From Anas platyrhynchos (lineage: Eukaryota; Chordata; Aves; Anseriformes; Anatidae): 64,000 nucleotides of DNA. The notes beneath the pieces were generated by a model that did no database searches, was not told the DNA's origin, and was given only the letters and a program-made list of their open reading frames with translations. Position 1 is the first letter of the stretch, and each line of letters opens with the position of its first letter. Shown one piece after another: positions 18,001 to 28,800 of the stretch. The DNA lies in the NCBI RefSeq assembly GCF_047663525.1, contig NC_092589.1:25665001-25729000 (forward strand), read 5' to 3'. Position numbers and translations under genes: made by a program.

Positions 18001-18866
18001 CTGTAAACCTAGAAAGACAGTGAAACAACCCACTAGTCTTCCAACAAAGCCTCACCTCTGTGCTCCGGAAGATCATGGAACAGATCTTCCAGGAGGTTAT
18101 ATGAAGGAAGGCATATGAAAAATAAGTAATTTGAGACTCCCAGCAGGACTTCTCCAGGGCCAAATCAGATTGGCCTGACCAAGCTGGTGGCCTTTGATGA
18201 TGGAGCGACTGCAGCAGTGGATAAGGGATGATGGTCTAATGTCATCTACCTGCTGAACATAGACCTAACCAATTTTATCACTTTACCCATATCTCTTCCA
18301 GCCTTGTTGTCACTTTGTGATGGTGTAGCCATATTTAAAATAAGCTTTAAATGTTTCCAGGGGTGCTGTCAAAACTGGTAAACATCAGGTGTACACAGTG
18401 GTAGCTTACCTCTGCTACTTGAAGAAGACGACCTTGACGATGAGCGTGATGAGGAGGAAGAAGAAGAGGATGCAGTACTAGAAGACGATGTGGATGAAAC
18501 GGATGATGATCTGCTTCTACTACGTTTTCGCTTCCTTTTTTCTTTACCTTAGGAAGACAGGAGGCAGCAGTGATGTGCCTGCTAGTAAGTATGGTCTACA
18601 AAGATGACTCTTACAGAAATTTAACACAGTAAACCGATATTTTGATAAGGTTTTTTCCCCCCCTTCCAATGTGCCACAGGGTATTGTCACTAGCTGGTGA
18701 TTATGGTACGCGTTACAGCCAAACACGGTAGCAGACACAAAGGATAACACGTAACACACACATCACCACTGCACCGGAGCTGATAACAGCACCTACCTCG
18801 GCCTTTCAGCTCTTCCTGTGAGGTGGCACAGAGCGTCCTGCTTTTCTCATCCTTCTGGCTATCCAT
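14960..18866 (-). CDS. Unnamed RS/lysine-rich basic protein, 162 aa, at the LINC00467 position
   Basis: Six coding exons on the minus strand join to 489 nt (18866-18797, 18547-18410, 17621-17569, 16909-16826, 16608-16516, 15010-14960), 162 codons plus TAA. All five joins keep frame and use GT-AG sites. Residues 1-23 begin MDSQKDEKSRTLCATSQEEL. Residues 25-69 are an Arg/Ser tract with about 30 serines. Residues 70-115 are Lys-rich (KKRKKEK, MKKKKEKKKKREK). Residues 109-162 are less repetitive: GPVQLSK, then YSMITGKKIKMKIKKTKKDK, ending RDRNRAELLEFLNSAL. Composition suggests a nuclear RNA- or chromatin-associated protein, but that is inference. I do not recognise the family with certainty. It shares orientation with TRAF5 and has its own CpG-island promoter. 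In human the same slot holds the lncRNA LINC00467. Confidence 0.85.
15011..16515 (-). other. Basic-protein gene, intron between coding exons 5 and 6
   Basis: This 1.5-kb intron has donor AAAGAG|GTAATA and acceptor CCCTGCAG. Nothing else was recognised in it. Confidence 0.8.
16516..16608 (-). CDS. Basic-protein gene, coding exon 5
   Basis: Acceptor CTCATTTTAG (AG at 16610-16609) and donor AAAGAG|GTAATA. It is 93 nt and phase 0 on both sides, coding residues 116-146: FFKNKKKNENYSMITGKKI and then a KMKIKKTKKDKE tail. This is the most informative, least repetitive segment of the protein. Confidence 0.86.
16826..16909 (-). CDS. Basic-protein gene, coding exon 4 (lysine-rich)
   Basis: Acceptor CTTATACTTACAG and donor TCTAAG|GTATGC. 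It is 84 nt, phase 0 on both sides, residues 88-115. It is almost entirely Lys/Glu until the last eight residues, TGPVQLSK. The plus strand over this exon is a long pyrimidine tract, a low-complexity stretch that automated predictors may mask. Confidence 0.83.
17122..17141 (+). repeat. T20 homopolymer
   Basis: A run of 20 T in an intron of the basic-protein gene (A-tract in the transcript strand). It is simple repeat, with no flanking retroposed sequence seen. Confidence 0.9.
17569..17621 (-). CDS. Basic-protein gene, coding exon 3
   Basis: Acceptor GTTTTTTTTCCAG (AG at 17623-17622) and donor AAAAAG|GTAAAG. It is 53 nt: it completes a split Asp codon and codes SPKSKSKKRKKEKHNKK (residues 70-87). 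It contains bipartite NLS-like basic clusters. Confidence 0.85.
18047..18265 (+). mobile_element. CR1 LINE remnant (reverse-transcriptase region)
   Basis: A decayed plus-strand frame reads LTSV..KIMEQI, then LVAF-DG-T-AVDKG and VIYL, the order seen in the CR1 ORF2 reverse-transcriptase core. In-frame stops and shifts break it. It lies in the intron between coding exons 2 and 3 of the basic-protein gene, antisense to it. Boundaries are approximate. Confidence 0.75.
18410..18547 (-). CDS. Basic-protein gene, coding exon 2 (RS domain)
   Basis: Acceptor CCTGTCTTCCTAAG (AG at 18549-18548) and donor AGCAGAG|GTAAGC. It is 138 nt, residues 24-69: KEKRKRKRSRSRSSS followed by serine-rich repeats broken by single Arg residues, an SR-protein-like tract. 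Serine codons are mixed (TCA, TCC, TCG, TCT, AGT, AGC), so this is not a simple trinucleotide expansion, which supports selection on the protein. Confidence 0.86.
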
Positions 18867-18868
18867 AT
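18797..18868 (-). CDS. Basic-protein gene, coding exon 1 (start codon)
   Basis: Acceptor GTCTCGTGCTAG (AG at 18870-18869); two bases later comes the ATG at 18866-18864. The donor is CCGAG|GTAGGT. It codes MDSQKDEKSRTLCATSQEEL plus KGR and one base of a split Gly. I chose this ATG because it is the first in the spliced message after the CpG-island exon and the frame runs through all six exons. Confidence 0.84.
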
Positions 18869-18984
18869 CTAGCACGAGACAAAAGCGCGTTCAGTAACAT
18901 CACCTGCAAAAGCCTTTGCGGAAAAAGGGCATGCCTCACCCTCCCATGAGGCAAAAATTAAGGCAAGCATCCTCCTACAGCAGG

Positions 18985-19400
18985 CACCGGCCGCCCGAGC
19001 CCTGCTTCGACCGACATGAGGCGATTTTTAATCATTTTTTCACGCCAGGGCAGCCACCGCGAAGGCGGCCGGCGCCTGACGGGGCCGCGGACGAGGCTGA
19101 GGCGCGCGGGCGCCGCCATTTCGTGGTGCCCGCCCGCCGCCGCCTCACGGAGCCCGCCCCGGCCCCGCACTTACCGGGGGCGGCCGCAGCGCTGCCCCGG
19201 GCCCCTCGGCACCTCGGCTGCCGACCCGGAAGGGTTACAGCGGCGACCCGGAGGTAGGAGGCGGTGGCTCCCAGCCCTTCCCGGCCCTCCCCGGCCCGGC
19301 ACCGCCTCCCGGCCCGGCGCTGAGCCACGCCATGCCCGGCCCGGTCCCGCCGGCGGGCTGCATGCAGCGCACCCGGCTCGGAAAAGCCCTAGGGCGTAGA
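18985..19400 (-). promoter_or_regulatory. CpG-island promoter of the basic-protein gene
   Basis: A dense CpG block contrasts with AT-rich flanks. It has two CCGGA cores, including an ETS-type CCGGAAG at 19226-19232, and a YY1-like GCCGCCATTT at 19112-19121. A strong minus-strand donor, CCCCCG|GTAAGTGC, ends at 19175 and pairs with the acceptor at 18869, so a noncoding first exon probably covers about 19175-19260. TSS position is inferred. A divergent plus-strand transcript is possible but not supported. Confidence 0.75.
19175..19260 (-). other. Probable noncoding exon 1 of the basic-protein gene
   Basis: The 3' end is fixed by the donor G|GTAAGTGC at 19175/19174. The 5' end is a guess from the position of the ETS-type motif near 19226. 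The intron to coding exon 1 is about 306 nt. Confidence 0.55.
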
Positions 19401-19564
19401 AAAAAGACACTCAAATAGTTACAAACGGTCAATAAATACATTAAAACATACCGTGTGTCCACGTAGAAATATCATACGCTCTTCCGTTACTTACTCCGCA
19501 CAGTATTATTGAAAAGGTTTTTGTCTTTTTTTCCACACAACATCAAAAATTCTTCCCGAACACT

Positions 19565-22318
19565 CACACACCATTGTTTCTTTTCTTTATTGGGAATGGA
19601 ATGAAATTTAAAATCCAGTGTACAAGTAGTAAAAATCGCTGAAAATCTTAAAACGTACAACTCTCAGCCACTGTAACAAAACGATCCGGTTTAAATAAGG
19701 TCGTCTTTAAAAAAATCGATTTTCTCAACTAATTCGTTATAAAACAGGCAGTATTTCAAAAGGGGTGCTTACATCACCCAGGATGAATTGTTTGTGCTTC
19801 AGAATTTTAACAGGAATATTCATGACAAACAACAAAACCTACTGTAAGTAGAGAGATTGCAGTATGAACTTTCTACGACCAAACATGCTCTCAAGCTGTG
19901 TCCAGCAACACACCAAACACGTATCCACATCACTACACCATCACCAATTCTAACAGCTAGGAATGGAGTTTTAATAATACTTAGCTCTTCTCATGCTCAA
20001 AATTCTTCACAAACATTTAAACGGTCCTAACACTGCTGCAAGTATTATTATCCCCATTTTACGCTCGGGGTGGTGGAGGCAGAGGGGACTGGTAACTCGC
20101 CCAGACACAGACCGCATCCCTTCCCTCTTGCTCCAGTTCTCCATGTTGTCATTTCTTTAATTTTACACTTCATGTACTGGAGAGTCCTAGGATATGCAGC
20201 TGGCACGGTTCCATCTGTGGTTATTAGGCAAGCTGTACCACTTTGGAAGTTACATGACAAATATGAAAGTAACAATCAATGTGAAGTCCACATCAGAGGC
20301 TCAGGATTGATGTCCTAGAATGCCACAACATCTTAAAAACAAGCTTACTCATTCTGTAACAAAGTGTTAAGGACATAAGGACTAGTTCTCTCTGCTGTAT
20401 GGACAAAAAGGACTGTAAAAGTCAGTCATGGTGGTAAAAAAAATAATAAAATTTGGTCTTCGTCATCTGTCTGGGAACATTGAAAACCCCAACAGTGGCC
20501 CAGCATGTACTGACATTGTACAACAGAAAGAGCATCTAAATGAAAACAAAGTTTCCAGATGCGCTACCTTACTAGGACATACAAATAACTAAGGTTTTTC
20601 CTCCCCTACCCTTCAAATTTGAAAATTCATGAGTCTGAATTACGTCTTAGAAACTGTGTGGAAAAGTAAATGCCTAGCAATGAGCTTCCAGGTATAAAAT
20701 ATGGTATTTTGCCTTCATCTTACTGACAATCCCCAATCGCATTATTTCAGTCGATATTAACATTCTGCACAGAAAAGGCATTTCTGATTTTGCCACATTT
20801 GCCCTCTTGAATTTTCTACCTTATACCTTGCAGTCTGTGCCCCATTTTGATTTTTATCCTGCCTAGTTTAGTCTTACTCTAAACACAGCGTGATTTCATA
20901 TTATCCCTTTCAAAAGCTTCAGCTTTGCTCTGCCACTGGACTGCAGGAGCAATGGATAACATTTCAATGCTTTATTACCTGATCTGTAAGAGATGAGGGA
21001 CACAAAATTCTGTCACTTCTAACAGCAAAATGACCGAGTGTGCAAAATGACATCCCTCTTACAAGCACCTAAAAGGCTACAAAAAGGCACATAAATACTT
21101 CATTATTTATTGTTTCGTGCCTGATCTTGGCATTTTTAGTGTGTCTCCAATAAATGACATACAATGCACACGCTCCCTTGCAATATGGCAGGAACTTGGG
21201 ATAAAAATGAAGATCTTCAGAAGTGCTTCACAGCTAGCAGTTATTGCTCAGCAGCTCTCTCTCCTTTCAACAAATGCTAGGGGTGCACTACCACCTGTGA
21301 GAACCGTGTTCCTACAGCAACCTCACTCCCAAGCCTCATTCCCTAATCCATTTCCCCCTTCATTCCCAAACATCTAAATTTCTAGAAGAGGGGAACGATG
21401 CATGTTATGTGGGCTTTTTCCCTAACAGATATTCAAAGCTATTCCTGCCTTCTGTAGAGCTGGTAGGCCAGAAAGCATCTCTTTTGCACAGCTGAAGAAG
21501 CAAAAAAGAGAAATTTGTTCTCCCTTGGCAGTACAGCCAAAAGGTGGCAGGCTGGCTGAGTACCTCACTTATGGCCATGTCCTGAGAGGTGAGAAGCACA
21601 TACGGCTTCTTTTGACTTCAGGTGGGGACTGTGGATGTTGATCACCAATGGAAATCAGTCCCAAGGCACTAGGCAGGAATGGAAAAGACATTAACAAAGC
21701 TGTTGTGACCTCCTATATAGCTGAAATATCAGGCTAGAAAAGTAAGAGGCATTGGCATCTTCCTTTGGGCTTCCTTGAAGGAAAATGGCAACAAAAAAGG
21801 AATGCAAGATCCCTGACAAATGTCTGGCTGAAGCCATTTCTCACTGCTTCAAAAATCCAGGAGATTAAGGGATCATGATACATTGATTCAAATGAGCTAA
21901 TGTCAAAATGTTTCCATTTCAGACAAGTGCAATGCACTTGCACATTGTGTGAGAGTGACAGGAGCCCACAGGCCTGCTTGGGCTCCGCAGAGTTTACAGG
22001 ATGATTTTCGTCTCAGAACACCGGTTTTGTGATGTGAGCCAAGCATTCACACCCAGCCGGCACTAAGACAGGTCAAAGCACCGGACTGAATGCATGTTCA
22101 CATCACACTGGATTTACAGCTGCCTTGAAACTGCAGCCCTGAAAAAAGGTTAAAAAAGGGAAGGCTGACGCTTTGGCAATTCATTATCTGTTACATAGTC
22201 CAAAAGCCTCAAAACATATCAGTAGCTCGACTAGTGGCAATTCACTATTGCATGACTGGTAGTCACAAAGAAAGCATTTCTTAATAATTAAAGCAGTCAT
22301 ATTGATTGGGTGCTTTTT
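19565..22318 (-). other. TRAF5: TRAF5 3' untranslated region (inferred)
   Basis: This is about 2.7 kb of AT-rich sequence after the TRAF5 TGA. No other gene is visible. A minus-strand AATAAA at 19591-19586 is followed by TGTGTGAGTGTTCGGG, a good downstream GU-rich element, so the transcript probably ends near 19.57 kb. Earlier cleavage is possible, for example at the AATAAA near 21.1 kb. Confidence 0.55.
19586..19591 (-). terminator. TRAF5: TRAF5 polyadenylation signal (probable)
   Basis: Minus-strand AATAAA with a GT-rich stretch (TGTGTGAGTGTT) some 25-40 nt downstream. It is placed just before the CpG-island promoter of the next co-directional gene. Confidence 0.6.
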
Positions 22319-22896
22319 TCACAATTCCTCCAGATCAGTTAAATCCACAACTACTTTTAAGAACAGCGTGTCATCTTTAACATAGGTATTCTTTGTGTTC
22401 TCCAGAACCGTGTGCGGCACAAAGCGCGGGCATCCAGAGGCAATATTCATTTCTCCATCCGGCCTTTTGAAGCTGCTGCTGTTGGGGTCAGCTCTAAAGT
22501 TTTCCACAATGTGATTTTTTTTCCCACTTTGGTCCAACAGCATAAGCGTAACTTTTTGCTTGAAAGGCCAAGGCAACAATGAGTCAAACTCGCCTCTCAT
22601 GACTACAAAGTAAAGCGAGACGTGGGTTCCCTTGCCTGAGCCATCCCCATTCAGATATGCTCTCGCACATAACCTGTACCCACAGCGGCTGGTGTAAAAA
22701 GGCTGGCTGAATATAGAGAGCACACGGCCTTCCACTGCTTCTTTTTTCTTCATCTTATAGTCTGTGATTTTCCAAATTAATTTCCCACTGTAGCACGTGC
22801 CTTCCAAAAGCTTAAATCGTTCTTCATTTTTATTGAGCTGTGCTTTGTGAATATTGATTTGGAGATCATGTTTGCTGGATTGGCCTTCCAAAACAA
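22319..22896 (-). CDS. TRAF5: TRAF5 coding exon 10 (MATH domain)
   Basis: Acceptor TCTTTTTTTTCCAG. It encodes residues 362-553: the end of the coiled coil (INIHKAQLNKNEERFKLLEG) and the complete TRAF-C/MATH domain, stop TGA at 22321-22319. The single large 3' exon is usual for TRAF genes. Confidence 0.97.
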
Positions 22897-25800
22897 CTGG
22901 AAAAAAAAGAAATATTCAGTAAAATAAGACAGTCGGAACACTGGATACAAAGAGTGACCAGACTGGAGCTGACAGTATGTAAGAACAATACTGAGCAGAG
23001 ACTGTTAACTAATGCTAGCAGCACTGTGTCTGTTGACTTTTTAAAATTATTTTTATTATTGTAATTGCAGCAGGTAATTGAACAAGGTAAAACACGACTG
23101 CAAGCCAGATTTAATGTCTGACAACAGACACTACCACTGCTCACATCACAGTGCCTCAGGAATTCAGGAGCTGGGCCCTGCGGTGACACCGTGGAGTAGG
23201 GGAAGGTGGGAGGATGGAGCACACACTACCACGGGTTGGTCTTAGAAAGCAAGAATAAGCAAGTTATTTCTGGCTAAGAGCCACAGCTGACTGTCTGCAG
23301 TACCAGAGCCTTTACTTAGCCACCACAACATCAGCAAAAATCCCAAACCCACACAGAAAAGAGACAGAAGTCCCAACATACCTAAGCGCTGATCGTATGA
23401 CTCCATAAGGGCAATCTTCTGTTTTACATTTTCAATTGTGTCAAACAGGGGTCGCAAGTCTAGTTTACTTTGCTGCTGGTTTGCCATCTGTATTAGCTGT
23501 TTCACCTGCGATTCCAGACGTGCAGATTTATCCAGGTGACTGGCAAGAGCCTTCCCAGTTAATGCCATTGGAAGAGGGTGGGAAGTAGAGACAAGAGACG
23601 TGCATAAAATCAGCCATTCCATTTGAAACAGAGAAATCTTTAACATGTCAGCAATACCAGCTACAATGTGCAATCAATAGTCTGCTGCCTTAGGAACGTA
23701 TCCAAATGTTCCCTCTCTCAGCGTTTGCTGACTGAGAAACCATCCCTCATTCAGATCCATTCTCACTACAGTACTTCATTCAACTCCTTATTCGAATTTA
23801 CACCTTCCTATTTCCTATGATCTAGCCATGGGGATTTATTCAGTGTTTTTGCCGAGATAGATATTCAGACTTCTTTATTGGTTAAAAGGAGAAGACAATA
23901 CTGTACTGTAAAAAACAACAGCAACGGCAACAAACCAAGAAGGGCTTGTGAAATGTCTGGGAAGCAGCATTTGTTACTGTCTTGCTATTAATGACAACGG
24001 GATAAACGTATTTCAGGATGCAAGAAAGCAATCAGCCAAAAAGGTAAAATCACTGTCTCACCTGCGTGCTTACCATCAAGTTGCTATTTTTACCAAACAG
24101 TTGTGTAAACTGTCTGAATTCTTTCTCACACTTTTTAACAGCCTCTGCTAGCTGCTGGATTTTAATCTCTTTAGATTCCAGGCTCTTGTACAGGTCAGAT
24201 ATCTACAAACAGAAAAATACAGAGTAAAAACTCCAGGCACAACAAAACACCCAATGATTGCATTAAAACACATGTGATATACAGGAAAAAAGAAGAAAGG
24301 TTTATAATGCAAGGTCTCTAGCTGAGCTAGATAATTCAAATTTATGGATGAGTTCTGGCAAGTACGGAACATCCCTGCATCTTAAACCTGCCCAGCTGCT
24401 GCCCAGCTTACAAAGCAAGATTTTTAAGCCACTGTGTTAATGTGGATTGAGGCAGGAGGCCCTGCACTGCTCTGTACTTCCTCTACAGAAGGGACAGCTT
24501 GAGCGTCTAAGGGCTCCTGTTCAAAGCAATTTGACTGGTCTCTGAAACCTTAAAATGCTCTATCTGCAAACCTTGAGGCAACTGTAAGAAGAGGCTGAAA
24601 GCAAATGAGGTGAGCAATGGCAATGAGCCTCCCATTGTGCCTGCCAGAGAATACACGTGCCTGAGCACAAAGAGGTTTCCATCTAATTGCCTGACTTCAC
24701 TAGAAGAGCTTATTCTGACTTCTGAGGTGTGCAAAGACAATAAAAACAGTCTTTTAAAGTATACTTGAACTAAAACAGGCAACAAATGCAAAATCTCGTA
24801 TCGTCCTCCAAGCAGCCAAGGACTGTTGAAGAATGCTCATTAAATAAGAGTTACCTGTTCTTCCAATCTAGAGTTCTTGTCCAAAATCTGCAGCATGTGT
24901 TCCCTCAGGGCACCATTTTCATGTTCAGCAAGTTTCCCTCTTTTAACCTTAGTGAGGCAGAGGGAGAAGTGAAAGAATAAAATAATCAGATGCACAGATT
25001 TGTGAAGCTGGTGGGTAAAAATATATTGATGCAAGCACTTAAAACATCCCCTCTGTGACTTCGGAAGTCAGGGAATGGCAGTACTGGTTCTATGTGGTAG
25101 CATCTTAGGCAGTACTAGAAACGATTGTGAAAGAACAAAAAATGGTTATTTTGATTAATTATTCTGATTGGTTTGGGAGACAAATTCCAGTCCCAATACA
25201 AGCAAAATTTACAGAACAGTACCTTTATAAGACAGCCATACTGCTTATACGGGCAGTCTACTTCAGTCTCGGGACACACAGTGTGATGCTTTTCAATCTG
25301 CACATAATAACAAAAAGACTCGTAATAAAATAAATATTAAATTACTTATTGCACTGATAAAATCTGAATACTTGCATAAAGGGTGAGTAAAGGCCAATAT
25401 CATGACTGATCACGTAAAGAGGAAAATGAATATTCAGACAATAAGCAAGCTTGGTACTCTCCCATACTGCTAAATACCAGAGCTTTGCCATGACCAAATT
25501 CCTCATTTGTCAGGTGGGCCACATATCACTTACAGGACCAAACAAAGAAAATACTTGGAGTGATGAAGATTTATTGGTGCAAGCCAATGCTTGCGTCTCT
25601 GATGCAAGTTTCAGTTTTCATGGTAGTGTGCAATTTGCTGAATCACAGTATGTGGAAGAACTACCAGTACCTCCTTTTTCAGAATGATTTGTGAGCAGTT
25701 TTGGACACAAGGCACGGGATAATCAGGACAGTCATCTTTCTCATGATTCTAGGGAAAAAGAAAAGCAACACAACAGTTTGCATTTTTGTAAAGTAGTATA

Positions 25801-28800
25801 CATAAGGGAAGCTATTAATTTGACATGCAAAAAGTAATCATAAACATGCATGTACAAGCCCCATATCACATTGCTGTTCCTAAGAGAGCAACAATAATTG
25901 GTATCATTTAAAGAAGATTTATTATGCTTTCTCCTTCAGCTACTCAGCCAAATTTTGCTTCACGAGTTGTAAAACCCCACTGCAGTGCTAGAAACTTTTT
26001 ACACAGAGCTATTAGGAGGTAAAACATTTGCTATGGAGTCCAGGGAATGTTTTATAACCTTACCTTTATGTTAATTAACATCACATATTTATTACAGTAC
26101 TGACACATTTCTTCTCGAAATTTACAGTGCTGACTCAAGTGATCTTTCAGATCTTTCCGAAGGATTTGATCACAACATCCATCGTTGGTGCACTGCAGGC
26201 TTTCAAACAAACACTGCTGAAGATGCTCCTATGACACATAACAACAAATTAAAGCCCAGCGTATTTCACTGTATCTCCAGTTGTCCAGCAGACACATAGA
26301 AATATTTGGCAGTCTGGCAACAAATAAAAGTCCATGCACTCCTTCCCAGTGTGAACTTAAAACTAAAGTGAAATTTAGTCCTGTATTTGATTTCTACTTT
26401 TCATTCAAAAAGATCAAAGTGGCCAGTACATCTTGGGAAGTTTTTCTGAATCAACTATCACACTGTGCCTAAGTGTGCAGAAATTATGTATAGACACTGT
26501 GGATATACTAAAGCTATCTCAGAGCTCACTCCTCAGATAGCTGGAGCTGCGAGGCTTACTGTCATGGCTCTGGGATTGCCCTGGCCTCAGGCCCTGCTCA
26601 GCAGCATGGCAGAGGGGGTACGCTGAGCATCAATCCGCTAATCTCTTTTGTGTCACTCTTCCTGATGCTGCATCACACTGCACAGACATTCTGATGTGAG
26701 TTATCCTTGCTATTTTTATCATATTTAAATTCCCACATTATTAGTTTCTCACTATTGCATAGAATTTGACTCACGGTGATCCTCCTGAACTTGCAAAATG
26801 ATAGATGCATTCACAGCAACATAAAGCAAATGGTTCTTATTAAACCAACCAGGCAAAACTGGAATAAGCTTACAGCCATAACATTTTAAGCGTAGCTATA
26901 CACTGTGAGTAACAAATATCAAGTGATAGTCTATGCACTTAAACCACATTTCTATAAAAACTCTGAAATCTGAAGACAATCACTGCAATTTATCTTATAA
27001 TACACAAAATTTGCATGAAAATCAAAGGCTTCAAAATTTGATGGAGCAAACTCACCTGATATCGCCCCAGGATTATTTTTGAATTGCAGTCAGGAAAGTT
27101 TTTGCAGAACACATGCAAGTTCAGAACTTCTCTTTTACAACAGTTGTCTCTGAATACCTGTAAAGGAGTTAAACCAGTCTTCATATATAGTTATATGGGA
27201 TGTTATAAAAATATAAAAAGCAAATCTTGGTAACAGATAAAAGTCCATGTCAAAAAAAACAACTGTAACAAAGCTTTTAAGTGCCCAAGTGTAGACTCCA
27301 TAATTGTGAGTATGGATCTTGACAATTCTTATTAAAAATACTATAAAAACACAAACTAAAACTTATACTGTGAATTTTCTAGCAGACATAGCATTTTTTC
27401 CCCATGCATTTATTCCACAGGTGCTAATCCACCTCTCAGCCTGCAGCATTAGTAGCTCAGGAGCTACAAAACCAGTGCCTGAATGCCGAAGTGGGCAGAA
27501 CTACATGCCCCGAAGACCAAGTCAGCTGTGTGTACTGCAGAGCACCTTTGGGATAGCAATGATGTTCAGACACCCCACGTATAGGCTCTGAGAAACAGCA
27601 CTGTTCCCAGTTGTGTAAGCAGAAGCAAAGTAAGCTCCCAGAGCAAACTTCCAGTCTTGATTAGAGATAAATCTACCTATACGGAGCATTATACAGCTGC
27701 TCTGACTTCTGCTAATGTCATTAAGATTTCCACAGGGTAGAAGATAGCAAGTGAAAAGCAACTATCATATGGACAGTCACAATTTCGTCTGAGGAGTAAG
27801 AGAGAGAGAGAGGGGAAGGAAACATTTGATTTCACTGGGAAATTCATTTTGTCAGGATCAAGCATGTAGCATACTTTCAAGCTTTGGCAAATAAATAAGA
27901 ACAAATGCATCCACTACAAATATTCAGTTGGTTGCAAAATAAGTAATATGAACTTGTCTTTTCTTCCAAGAAGTTATCAAAACGCAAATTAAGTCTGTTG
28001 GGTTAATTAGATATTACAGAAATAATCAAGGCAGCAAATTAGAACCAAGTCAAAAATCAAAGGCAATTAAATAAACAAGATTCCCAAGCAAGTTTGGGGA
28101 TAAAAAAAGTAAGTCAATAAACTCTCACTATAAAATATAAAACTCCACTATAAAAAACATCCAAAGACTAGAGAAGATTTAAACGCTGTGAACCTATTTG
28201 ACAGTTTACTGGAATACAGAGGACAGAAGTGAAATAAGTTCAAAACACAAGGTGTAAAATGAAGCTTTAGCTGTACATCCCGATTTCCTTTCTGAGAGAA
28301 AAGTGGAGTCACCATCCCTGGAAGTCTTCAAAAGACGTTTAGATGTAGAGCTTAGGGATATGGTTTAGTGGGGACTGTTAGTGTTAGGTTAGAGGTTGGA
28401 CTCGATGATCTTGAGGTCTCTTCCAACCTAGAAATTCTGTGATTCTGTGTGATTCTGTGAGAACATCAGTGAACATACAATTGCACTCAGCACTGTTTCA
28501 TATGACAAAAACTACTCTTCCCCTAAGGATTAAAAGACTCAGATCCATCTCGTTCTCGTCTGTCTTGCTTTTCCATGCAGATGGTCACTGCTGAAGCAAC
28601 TGCAACTACAGCCACTTACCTCGTGCATTTTTATTGTTTCTTTGTCGACAGGACAGGTGGGTACTGCATTCAATTCTCTAGATTACAAGAAAAGTTACAT
28701 TAAGCCACAGAAAATTTCATTTATTTTACAAAATGAGGCTATACCACAATCTGCCTGGCAGAAGTCAATACTAGATATGTAAGTGGCAAGGCAGAATATT

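Noticed and set aside
23540-23541. Alternative TRAF5 exon 9 acceptor GCCAG|TCACC
   Set aside because: It looks stronger but gives a frame mismatch with exon 8; GGGAAG|GCTCTT keeps the frame.
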